From: DUPQ01 sp041678685
Lineage (GTDB): Bacteria > Bacillota > Clostridia > DUPQ01
NCBI GenBank assembly: GCA_041678685.1
Contig: JBAYNV010000126.1
Location: 1-6,440 of the forward strand
DNA length: 6,440 nt
Direction: 5' to 3'
Below, piece after piece: positions 1-6,247 of this stretch; position 1 is the first letter of the stretch; the number at the start of each line of letters is the position of its first letter. A model generated the notes under the pieces. It saw only the letters and a program-made list of their open reading frames with translations, had not been told where the DNA came from and made no database searches. A program made the translations under genes and the position numbers.

Positions 1-2516
1 ATGATGAAAGTACGTACCTCGTATGGCTTAAGATCAAATATGAAACCCTGCTCATCAGCTGATACAGGATCGGTTTTTTCCAGTTTTACGCCAAGCATAT
101 CCGTTTCTTCCACGGTCATGATCTTCCATGTGAGATCCACCCGAACACCTGATGCCGCTCTGCCAGCGGGCTCCCACACGCGCAGCATGAGCCCATGAGA
201 GAAGGAACGCACGCAGGAAGAAACCGTCTGCTGATCACATAATTTAACAAAACTTATACGCGAAGGCATGTCACCCTTGTGGGAGGATGCTTTACGCGCT
301 ATAAGCGGATGGTTGAACTCCATGCCACGGCGTGTCAGGCCTGCATCACGCCAGTTACCGTCATGCGGCATAAGCGCATAACGGAACACATGCGGCACGC
401 CTATTTCGAAACCGCCCTCCGCGGAATTATCCGGATCGTACCCTCCGCCGCTGTAACTTACAAAACCTGTGCACTTCATGACAGACAGCATCATCTTTCC
501 GTCCACTGTGGCATTCCCCGGTATACCGCAGTTAAACAGGGTCAGCCCATACCCCGGTACGGAATAGTCAGCCCAGTTAAGTGCGGGGTATTCGCCTTCA
601 GGCCGCTCAATACTGCCAAACGGTATCTCGTGCGTTGTCACTCCGTTTTTTATTGCTGTGGGAAATGCAACACGGTAGCGTACATTTTTATCCCTGTTAA
701 CTAAAGATGTTTCCACTTCGATCAAAGGCAAACCGCTGTGCAGGCGCACATGAGTTGCAATGTCACCGCATCCTGCACTCTGCACAAATTTGAATTCCAT
801 ACACACATCCCCTTCAGTGACGGAAAACGTGCCGCCTTTATCTATGGAGAGTTCGGTATTGATCTTATGTATATCCAGCGGGAATAACCTGTGAGCGGGC
901 CGGTTGGAACCTGCCCTAAGAGGTGCGCCTATCTCCCAGAAGTCGCCATTGTCCTCATCCCTTACAAGCATATTGCCGTATGGCATATCAGGGTCGATAT
1001 ACTCCTGCCCCGTCTTCTTCAGAACGAGGCTTGTGATCGTGCCCTTCCATGGATCACACTCGATGCGGTAAAACTCATTCTCCAGCACGGCTTTGTCGAG
1101 TTCCTCCATGCCATATGCCTTCCCTGTCTTCCACATATTCACATGCGGGCTCTTTCCGTTTTTCAACACGTGATACACCTCGTACCCCAGAGCCGGACAC
1201 TTCGCGATGAATAATAACTTAGCCTGTCTGATTGCACCGTTTGGATAGCGCTCCAGAACATCTGCCTGTGCAGGCACGGCAGTACCGGCACTGTCAGCGA
1301 CCGCAAGACTGAACACATCATCGCTGTCGAATCCGACTGTCGCATATGCCTTATCCGTACGGTCCCAGCATAACGGGTTCATAACTGCAAGCGGTATGCC
1401 TTCGCTCCTGGTATCCGCTCTTTCTATGATCCGGTCCAGACTGCCTTCCAGCACCAGATCCGCAAGATATCCCGCTTCATTCCAGCGTTTCTGCACATTT
1501 TCGAAAACCCTGTCAGTCTGCACCCCTCCCATCACATCGTGTACCTGATTGAACAGTACGGGTTCCCATGCATCGAGTATATATTGCGATCTGTCGATTC
1601 CGCCATACCGCAAGTCTATAGCGTTCCAGGCTTCCGCTTCATAGAGCAGATCCTCGAGCTTCCGGTTCTGCTGCTTGACACGGATACGGGCACTGTAACA
1701 GCCCTGGAATACAGGATTCAATTCACCCTTAACAACACTTACTGTTTTCATATCTTTAAACGCAGCATCCAGGTACTCCCGTGGAGTGGCAAGTGTAAGA
1801 TCGAACGGTCTTTTAGCATCCCTGTTCCATATGCGTACGAACTCGGGATCATGCCGTACAGGATGTGTAAAGTCACCGCCTTCAGCCGCTGCGACATGGC
1901 CGGATTTTGAATATGGCTTCAGCCTGTTGTACTGGTCCGTCACAAACGTGCGGAAACCTTCAAACCATCCTGGCGAACCGCAGAACGTACAATAATGGTA
2001 AGGCATCCAAAAAGCACTGATGCTGGTGCCATCCAACCCCTCCCAGAGAAATTCCGACCGGTCCTGATCAGCCACACGGCAGAACACATAATGATCGAAC
2101 CCGCATTTACGCATGATCTGCGGCATCTGGGCGTTGTGACCGAATGTATCTATCATCCAGCCGGTTTTTACATCGATACCCAATTCTTTCCTGAAAAATC
2201 CTTTACCTGATTCAAACTGACGGACAATGGATTCACCGGATACCATATTCAGATCAGACATCACATGCATCCCGCCCACGATCTCCAGCTGTCCGGAACG
2301 CACCATTTCCAGCATATCCTCTTTAAGCTCTGGATAAGCCTTTAAAAATGGCTGTATATATGCGGATTGATCGAGTGCGAATCTGTATTCGGGATCGGAC
2401 TTAAGTGCATTCAACACATCGATCACCACTTTGTAACCTATCTCCAGATACTCCCCGCGGGGTAAAAACACCTCTGCATCGTAATGCGAATGCGGTAGTA
2501 TATACATTTTGTCCAT
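1..2516 (-). CDS. GH38 alpha-mannosidase, C-terminal end cut by window edge
   Basis: The reading frame is unbroken for 838 residues from the chosen ATG and has no stop before base 1. GH38 enzymes are retaining, zinc-dependent alpha-mannosidases. Residues 9-13 (HSHYD) match the N-terminal zinc motif, with H11 and D13 as ligands. D123 in WMIDTFGH (120-127) is the expected nucleophile and a zinc ligand. D215 in GGDF sits where the acid/base is proposed in the family, and H326 in FNQVHD is the last zinc ligand. The stretch from G264 (GELNPVFQG, then YSARIRVKQQNR) is the middle-domain signature, and the beta-rich C-terminal domain follows. The last visible residues (LKPYEVRTFI) resemble normal family ends, so little is missing. 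No signal peptide is seen, so it is probably cytoplasmic. The start at 2516 gives MDKMYILPHSH and has GGTGG 5 nt upstream; the in-frame ATG at 2528 is the alternative. HSHYDAEVF replaces the more usual HSHWDREW. Linkage preference cannot be read. Confidence 0.95.
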   Translation of the reverse strand, partial: MDKMYILPHSHYDAEVFLPRGEYLEIGYKVVIDVLNALKSDPEYRFALDQSAYIQPFLKAYPELKEDMLEMVRSGQLEIVGGMHVMSDLNMVSGESIVRQFESGKGFFRKELGIDVKTGWMIDTFGHNAQMPQIMRKCGFDHYVFCRVADQDRSEFLWEGLDGTSISAFWMPYHYCTFCGSPGWFEGFRTFVTDQYNRLKPYSKSGHVAAAEGGDFTHPVRHDPEFVRIWNRDAKRPFDLTLATPREYLDAAFKDMKTVSVVKGELNPVFQGCYSARIRVKQQNRKLEDLLYEAEAWNAIDLRYGGIDRSQYILDAWEPVLFNQVHDVMGGVQTDRVFENVQKRWNEAGYLADLVLEGSLDRIIERADTRSEGIPLAVMNPLCWDRTDKAYATVGFDSDDVFSLAVADSAGTAVPAQADVLERYPNGAIRQAKLLFIAKCPALGYEVYHVLKNGKSPHVNMWKTGKAYGMEELDKAVLENEFYRIECDPWKGTITSLVLKKTGQEYIDPDMPYGNMLVRDEDNGDFWEIGAPLRAGSNRPAHRLFPLDIHKINTELSIDKGGTFSVTEGDVCMEFKFVQSAGCGDIATHVRLHSGLPLIEVETSLVNRDKNVRYRVAFPTAIKNGVTTHEIPFGSIERPEGEYPALNWADYSVPGYGLTLFNCGIPGNATVDGKMMLSVMKCTGFVSYSGGGYDPDNSAEGGFEIGVPHVFRYALMPHDGNWRDAGLTRRGMEFNHPLIARKASSHKGDMPSRISFVKLCDQQTVSSCVRSFSHGLMLRVWEPAGRAASGVRVDLTWKIMTVEETDMLGVKLEKTDPVSADEQGFIFDLKPYEVRTFI

Positions 2517-2610
2517 TTGAGCCACCATGCCTTTGCCAATCAGATTTTTTGGTCATGCTTGCTGAGAAAAACAGTTCGGAACGATATTCAGGTATTCATG
2601 ATATGCACTC

Positions 2611-2638
2611 AATATAACATAACGGCTGGCTTAGTCAA
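2611..2638 (-). promoter_or_regulatory. Sigma-70-type promoter for the GH38 gene
   Basis: On the minus strand TTGACT (2633-2638, 5 of 6 to consensus) is followed after 16 bp by TATATT (2611-2616, 5 of 6). This is the best promoter match in the window. It would start transcription near 2604 and give a leader of about 88 nt before the ATG at 2516. I saw no convincing riboswitch fold or terminator in that leader. Confidence 0.6.
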
Positions 2639-2649
2639 GGCTGATGGAA

Positions 2650-2655
2650 TATAAT
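2650..2655 (+). promoter_or_regulatory. -10 element for the lyase gene, with poor -35
   Basis: A perfect TATAAT lies 26 bp before the lyase ATG. At 16-18 bp spacing no recognisable -35 is present (17 bp upstream reads TGGCTT), and there is no extended -10 TG. The site where a -35 would sit overlaps the -35 of the divergent GH38 promoter (2633-2638). This suggests, as inference, a promoter that needs an activator. The repeat GGCTG at 2624-2628 and 2639-2643 lies in the same place. Confidence 0.45.
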
Positions 2656-2681
2656 ATACGCAGAGAAAGCTGGAATTTACT

Positions 2682-3800
2682 ATGATCGATTTTGAGAAAA
2701 TATACAGGATCACACCTGATCATGATCTTGACCTGTCATGGTCTATAAAAAAAGCTGAGAAGGCATTACATGAAAAAGCATATTCGCTGACGGATAAGAT
2801 GTCACCTCTTGGACCTGAACATATTAACGAGTATTATTCGAACGGAGATTACTGGTGGCCGGATCCTGATAAGGCAGACGGCCTGCCGTATATACGCCGT
2901 GACGGATACTCCAATCCTGACAATTTCACATATCACCGTACAGCGCTTAGAAAGACACGCACTTCCATAGCGCATCTTGCAAGAGCATACAAGGAGACAA
3001 AGGATGAAAAGTACGCCGCTAAAGCGGTAGAACTGCTGAAAGTCTTCTTTATAGACAAAAAGACCGCCATGATCCCTCATCTGATGTTCGCACAGGCGAT
3101 CCCGGGTCTTTATACCGGCCGTGGTATAGGCATCATCGACACATTGCCTTTGGTGGATATACCTTTTGCGATATCCGCGTTGAACGGTTCAGCAGCGCTT
3201 GGCGAAGATGTTAAGGAAGCAATGGTCAGGTGGTTTGAGGCCTATCTGAAATGGATGACGACGCATCAATACGGAATAGACGAACAGAACGAAGCAAATA
3301 ACCACAGTATCTGTTATTTCGTCCAGGCTGCCGTATTTTCACTGTTTACGGATAATTCAGGTATTCTTGACTGGTGCCGTGATGTCTTCATTTCCAGGCT
3401 TATAAAGCAGATGAGCCGTGACGGCGCATTTCCCAAAGAACTGGCAAGGACCAAGCCGTACGGTTATGCGATGCTCGTGCTTGATAACTTCACGATACTG
3501 TGCCATGTATTATCGGATAAAAATAATGACTTATGGGAATATGAAGACAGTGAAGGCAGAAGCATTAAAAAAGCAGTTTCATTCCTGCTGCCATATTTAC
3601 TGGATAAAAATACATGGCCGTATCCTAAGGATGTCATGCATTATCCCGATTACCCTTCAAGGATGTCTTTTATGCTGTTTGCAGGGTATTCGCTTGGAAT
3701 ACAGGAGCTTATAGACCTATACAGGTCCTTGCCTGATGAATCAGCAAATGACGAGGTCAGAAGGAATACTACTATAAGGCAGCCATTTTTGTGGCTGTAG
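2682..3800 (+). CDS. Alginate-lyase-superfamily polysaccharide lyase (PL5/PL38-like), cytoplasmic
   Basis: The 372-residue protein has the all-alpha alginate lyase fold of Pfam Alginate_lyase (PL5 and PL38 relatives), which cleaves uronic-acid glycans by beta-elimination. Visible motifs in order are GDYWWPDP (55-62), TAMIPHLMFAQ (128-138), GRGIGIIDT (146-154), NEANNHS (203-209) and ELARTKPYGY (253-262); it ends RQPFLWL. N207 and H208 fit the Asn/His pair that neutralises and deprotonates the uronate. R256 and Y260 or Y262 are the likely arginine and tyrosine partners. No signal peptide, lipobox or membrane segment is present, unlike most characterised members, so it probably works on imported oligosaccharides. 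The ATG at 2682 leads straight into the folded domain, but the ribosome site is weak (GGA 7 nt upstream). It is divergent from the GH38 gene and converges on the M55 gene. Alginate, glucuronan or another uronan are all possible substrates. The family is confident and the specificity is not. Confidence 0.85.
   Translation: MIDFEKIYRITPDHDLDLSWSIKKAEKALHEKAYSLTDKMSPLGPEHINEYYSNGDYWWPDPDKADGLPYIRRDGYSNPDNFTYHRTALRKTRTSIAHLARAYKETKDEKYAAKAVELLKVFFIDKKTAMIPHLMFAQAIPGLYTGRGIGIIDTLPLVDIPFAISALNGSAALGEDVKEAMVRWFEAYLKWMTTHQYGIDEQNEANNHSICYFVQAAVFSLFTDNSGILDWCRDVFISRLIKQMSRDGAFPKELARTKPYGYAMLVLDNFTILCHVLSDKNNDLWEYEDSEGRSIKKAVSFLLPYLLDKNTWPYPKDVMHYPDYPSRMSFMLFAGYSLGIQELIDLYRSLPDESANDEVRRNTTIRQPFLWL
3780..3797. 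other. Hairpin at the convergent gene junction
   Basis: CAGCCA (3780-3785) and TGGCTG (3792-3797) form a 6-bp perfect stem with a 6-nt loop. It overlaps the last codons of the lyase gene and lies 13 nt beyond the stop of the convergent M55 gene. No T-run follows on either strand, so it is not a standard intrinsic terminator. It may slow or protect transcript ends in both directions, or be chance. No better terminator is visible between the two genes. Confidence 0.3.
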
Positions 3801-3810
3801 AACATAAGTA

Positions 3811-4599
3811 TCAATAATGTCTGAATAAAGCCTCTTCCATGGTCTCACCTACGACCTCATATGTTCTGCCGTCAATTATCTTCATATACGGTTTGGAGTA
3901 CAGATTCGGGATCGCACTTCTCTCTGTCACTTCAACTCTGAATGTTATCGGTTTTTTATACACCAGAGGCTTCATTCTCTCTATATTTTTATATGCTTCC
4001 GTCGTTTTTTCCCTTATGATCTGCTGGGCTTTTTCCATAGGAGGCATGCATACACCATATAAGGCCAGGCTCTTCTTGACTTCACATGTCACGACCCAGG
4101 GCAGCAGAGCTTTTGCTTCTTTGCAGGCATGATCATCACCGCTTACCATGATAACGGGTTTCCCTTTGTCTCCCACTATACCTGAGTCCATCGCTATTTC
4201 ACCGGCAGGTACTCCGTTTATCCAGTAGTTCTGTATCCTTGCGGCATTCATTGAATGCTCAAGTACAGCGCCTGCCGTGCCGGCCATTGCATGATAGCCT
4301 AAAAGTATAACGCCGTCACAGTCATCCAGACCGGGGAACCTGTCCGATCCTGTATTACCTAATATGTATCTGTATGCATTTGGCGAAAGCCTGTCCCATA
4401 TCGCGTTGTTCCCGCAGACATGAGCATCACGGACATATATCCTGTCTGCACCTGCTGCCTTAAGCGCATCAACTGTCGTATTGATGTCTCTGGTTATGTA
4501 TTCCCTGCATTCGTTATACCTTGATCCTTCAGGCATCACCTGTTCTTTATCATAAATACCTGAAATACCCTCAGCATCAGTCATTACATATATATTCAT
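3811..4599 (-). CDS. M55-family D-aminopeptidase (DppA-like)
   Basis: This 262-residue protein belongs to peptidase family M55, whose type member DppA of Bacillus subtilis (about 274 residues) is a zinc D-aminopeptidase releasing D-Ala from D-Ala-D-Ala and D-Ala-Gly-Gly. The key residues are all in place: D8 and E10 in TDAEG, H60 in RDAH, H103 in GYHAMAG, H115 in LEHS and E134 in PAGE, at nearly the same numbers as in DppA. No signal peptide is seen, so it is probably cytoplasmic. The start at 4599 is chosen because AAGGAGG lies exactly 6 nt upstream and because it places D8 and E10 as in DppA; in-frame ATGs at 4605 and 4626 would put the ribosome site against or inside the gene. It follows the GH29 gene by 83 bp on the same strand and may also have its own promoter. 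There is no DppBCDE transporter nearby, so the dpp gene name is not justified. The true substrate is unknown. Confidence 0.93.
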   Translation of the reverse strand: MNIYVMTDAEGISGIYDKEQVMPEGSRYNECREYITRDINTTVDALKAAGADRIYVRDAHVCGNNAIWDRLSPNAYRYILGNTGSDRFPGLDDCDGVILLGYHAMAGTAGAVLEHSMNAARIQNYWINGVPAGEIAMDSGIVGDKGKPVIMVSGDDHACKEAKALLPWVVTCEVKKSLALYGVCMPPMEKAQQIIREKTTEAYKNIERMKPLVYKKPITFRVEVTERSAIPNLYSKPYMKIIDGRTYEVVGETMEEALFRHY

Positions 4600-4605
4600 A
4601 AACAT

Positions 4606-4612
4606 CCTCCTT
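4606..4612 (-). promoter_or_regulatory. Strong ribosome binding site of the M55 gene
   Basis: AAGGAGG on the minus strand, with the 6-nt spacer ATGTTT before the ATG at 4599. It decides the start codon: the ATG at 4605 directly abuts it and the one at 4626 lies upstream of it. Confidence 0.9.
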
Positions 4613-4637
4613 TTAGGAAAGATCACTAAATCATATC

Positions 4638-4665
4638 GTTATAGAAATGATATCATTAAAATCAA
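4638..4665 (-). promoter_or_regulatory. Possible internal promoter for the M55 gene
   Basis: On the minus strand TTGATT (4660-4665, 4 of 6) is followed after 16 bp by TATAAC (4638-4643, 5 of 6). Transcription would begin near 4631 and give a leader of about 30 nt. The 83-bp gap after the GH29 stop is longer than a tight operon needs, which fits a separate start. The region is very AT-rich, so a chance match is quite possible. Confidence 0.4.
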
Positions 4666-4675
4666 TGCATTTCTA
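4642..4675. repeat. Nested inverted repeats, possible operator
   Basis: TAGAAATG (4642-4649) is matched by its exact reverse complement CATTTCTA (4668-4675), an 8-bp inverted repeat with an 18-nt centre. Overlapping the left arm is a perfect 12-bp palindrome, AATGATATCATT (4646-4657). The palindrome falls in the spacer of the possible M55 promoter, which is where a repressor would act. It could instead be an RNA hairpin between the two genes. No T-run follows, so it does not look like a terminator. Confidence 0.45.
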
Positions 4676-4682
4676 CATATTG

Positions 4683-6086
4683 CTATAACTGCACCTTTAT
4701 CGCATCGATAGCATCTTTTCTTTTCAGCTTTGCCGTATCAATAACAAGACACCCATTGCGGAATTCATGGACAATGCTTTCTGATGTACTCATCAGGATT
4801 ACTTTTTTGGGTTTGGTGATGCCTTTCATCTCTATCAGACCATATTTTTCAGGCATCAGGAACAGGTATCTGTTACCGTCTTTTGCAGTGGCGTATACAT
4901 TAGCCGACTCGTTATCCGCAAGCGAATCGGTCTGTATCACTGCCTCTTTGTATGTCTGCATCCATGCCGCCAGTTCTTCCAGTCCCTTTACTGCCGTTTC
5001 AGGGAATTCGCCATCTGCTTTAGGACCTATATTCAGCAGATAATTGCCTCCCCAGTTACGTGTTTTTATAAGTTCTGTAATGATCTCATTGGTCGGCCGG
5101 TAAACAGGATCATTTATATATGCCCATGCCTTGTATTTGTTCCAGATCGTACAGTACTCCCACCAGCCTTTGGGTTTCTGTTCGGCAAAACTGACTTCAC
5201 AATTTCTGAAATCACCGTAACCGTGCATCCTGCTTGTTACAACAACACCCGGCTGCAGTTTGTATATTTCCTCAAGAGGGAAAACCTCTCCCTTAGTGGC
5301 TCCGCCGTCAAACCAGAGGATATCTATTTTACCGTAATTGGTCATAAGCTCGCGTAACTGGTTCCTGTGCTTTATCCCATGTAATTTCCTTTGTTTCGCC
5401 ATTTCCTGCTGGGATGGCATATCTTTTGCGATGAAATTATCGTCTACTTCAGGAAGCGACGGATTTCTCTCTTTTACCTTATAGTGCATGAACGACATGT
5501 GTTTACGGTTGAAATACCAATCCGTCGGGGTGAAATAGAAACCGACTTTTATACCGTATTTATGACAGGCATCGACAAACTCGCGCACCAGATCGCGGCC
5601 GTTCAGATATGTTTTCGTGGAAAAATCACTGTATTCGCTGGGCCAGAGCGAGAACCCGTCGCAATGCATGGTCGTAAGCACGGCATATTGAAAACCTGCA
5701 TTCTTAGCCATGCACATCCATTTATCCGCATCATATTTTCCCGCATTAAAATCCTTTGCCAGATCAAAGTATTTAGCCGGTCTTAAGTGGAAAGACGGAT
5801 CGATAGGTCTTTGCGCTTCCTGACGGCATATCTCCTCTTCGGTAATGCCTTTTGGATAGTTCTCGCCTCTTGACAGCATACCCCAGGATATGTCCATCCT
5901 TCCGTCGACTGCTGATATGCCCCAGTGCAGGAACAGGCCAAGTCCTGCATTCCTGAACCATTGGGCATCAGGATGATCACTGCCAAGATCATTCAATATC
6001 TCAGGATGCTTGAGCTTTAATGAATTGTGCTGCCCTTCGACATCCAGATCAAATTCCGTACCAAACCATTCTTTTTTGTTAATCAT
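4683..6086 (-). CDS. GH29 alpha-L-fucosidase-like glycoside hydrolase, cytoplasmic
   Basis: The 467-residue protein has the GH29 retaining alpha-L-fucosidase layout: a TIM-barrel catalytic domain over roughly residues 40-385 and a small C-terminal beta domain. Landmarks are GLFLHWGIS (50-58), TMHCDGFSLWPS (139-150), KVGFYFTPTDW (180-190), DILWFDGG (255-262), WWEYC (308-312) and LLNIGPKADGEFP (350-362). D260 is the expected nucleophile. The acid/base glutamate is not conserved by motif in this family and I do not assign it. Two positions depart from characterised enzymes: C142 stands where HHDGF has its second histidine, and SW (67-68) stands where many have Glu-Trp. No signal peptide is visible. 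The start is supported by TGGAGG 6 nt upstream. It lies 83 bp before the M55 gene on the same strand, so the two are probably co-transcribed at least in part. Family membership is secure; fucose specificity is less so, and a related sugar is possible. Confidence 0.92.
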   Translation of the reverse strand: MINKKEWFGTEFDLDVEGQHNSLKLKHPEILNDLGSDHPDAQWFRNAGLGLFLHWGISAVDGRMDISWGMLSRGENYPKGITEEEICRQEAQRPIDPSFHLRPAKYFDLAKDFNAGKYDADKWMCMAKNAGFQYAVLTTMHCDGFSLWPSEYSDFSTKTYLNGRDLVREFVDACHKYGIKVGFYFTPTDWYFNRKHMSFMHYKVKERNPSLPEVDDNFIAKDMPSQQEMAKQRKLHGIKHRNQLRELMTNYGKIDILWFDGGATKGEVFPLEEIYKLQPGVVVTSRMHGYGDFRNCEVSFAEQKPKGWWEYCTIWNKYKAWAYINDPVYRPTNEIITELIKTRNWGGNYLLNIGPKADGEFPETAVKGLEELAAWMQTYKEAVIQTDSLADNESANVYATAKDGNRYLFLMPEKYGLIEMKGITKPKKVILMSTSESIVHEFRNGCLVIDTAKLKRKDAIDAIKVQL

Positions 6087-6092
6087 GCGGAT

Positions 6093-6098
6093 CCTCCA
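6093..6098 (-). promoter_or_regulatory. Ribosome binding site of the GH29 gene
   Basis: TGGAGG on the minus strand, 6 nt before the ATG at 6086. It confirms this start. Confidence 0.85.
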
Positions 6099-6138
6099 TA
6101 TATTGCAATTATTAAAATGAAATAAGTATCATCTGTTG

Positions 6139-6147
6139 AGTATACCA
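6139..6147 (-). promoter_or_regulatory. Possible extended -10 promoter for the GH29 gene
   Basis: On the minus strand TGG directly precedes TATACT (5 of 6 to TATAAT), the extended -10 arrangement TG-N-TATAAT. No good -35 is present at 17 bp. Transcription would begin near 6132 with a leader of about 45 nt. The AT-rich stretch further upstream (about 6185-6230) could aid polymerase binding. The rest of the 161-bp gap (6087-6247) holds nothing else I can support, including no terminator for the ABC gene. Confidence 0.35.
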
Positions 6148-6247
6148 ATAACACAATACTGCCATCTTTGCAGAAACTTAAGAGCTTTATAGTTTATTTT
6201 ATTTTATCATATAACAATAAAGCAGATCACAAAATTGTAAGATATGT

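Noticed and set aside
279..704. 141-residue plus-strand open frame, with others at 891-1214, 1539-1910, 1995-2210 and 2405-2617
   Set aside because: They lie antisense to the continuous GH38 frame, which has all its catalytic motifs. They show no family resemblance and no ribosome sites.
2585..2598. Direct repeat TATTCA, twice with an 8-bp period, in the GH38 leader
   Set aside because: It is too short and AT-rich to support as a binding site; it lies downstream of the likely transcription start.
4600..4626. Nine-residue N-terminal extension of the M55 protein
   Set aside because: It would place the AAGGAGG ribosome site inside the gene, and the family N-terminus begins at the ATG at 4599.
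5391..5786. 131-residue plus-strand open frame
   Set aside because: It is antisense to the GH29 coding region, with no recognisable domain. The GH29 frame across it is intact.
4652..6120. Similar ATTTTAAT-containing strings upstream of both the GH29 and M55 genes as a shared operator
   Set aside because: They are short, consist only of A and T at the core, and are expected by chance in such AT-rich gaps.
6160..6174. Small hairpin CTGC / GCAG upstream of the GH29 gene as a terminator for the ABC gene
   Set aside because: The stem is only 4 bp, lies over 70 nt past the stop and has no T-run after it.
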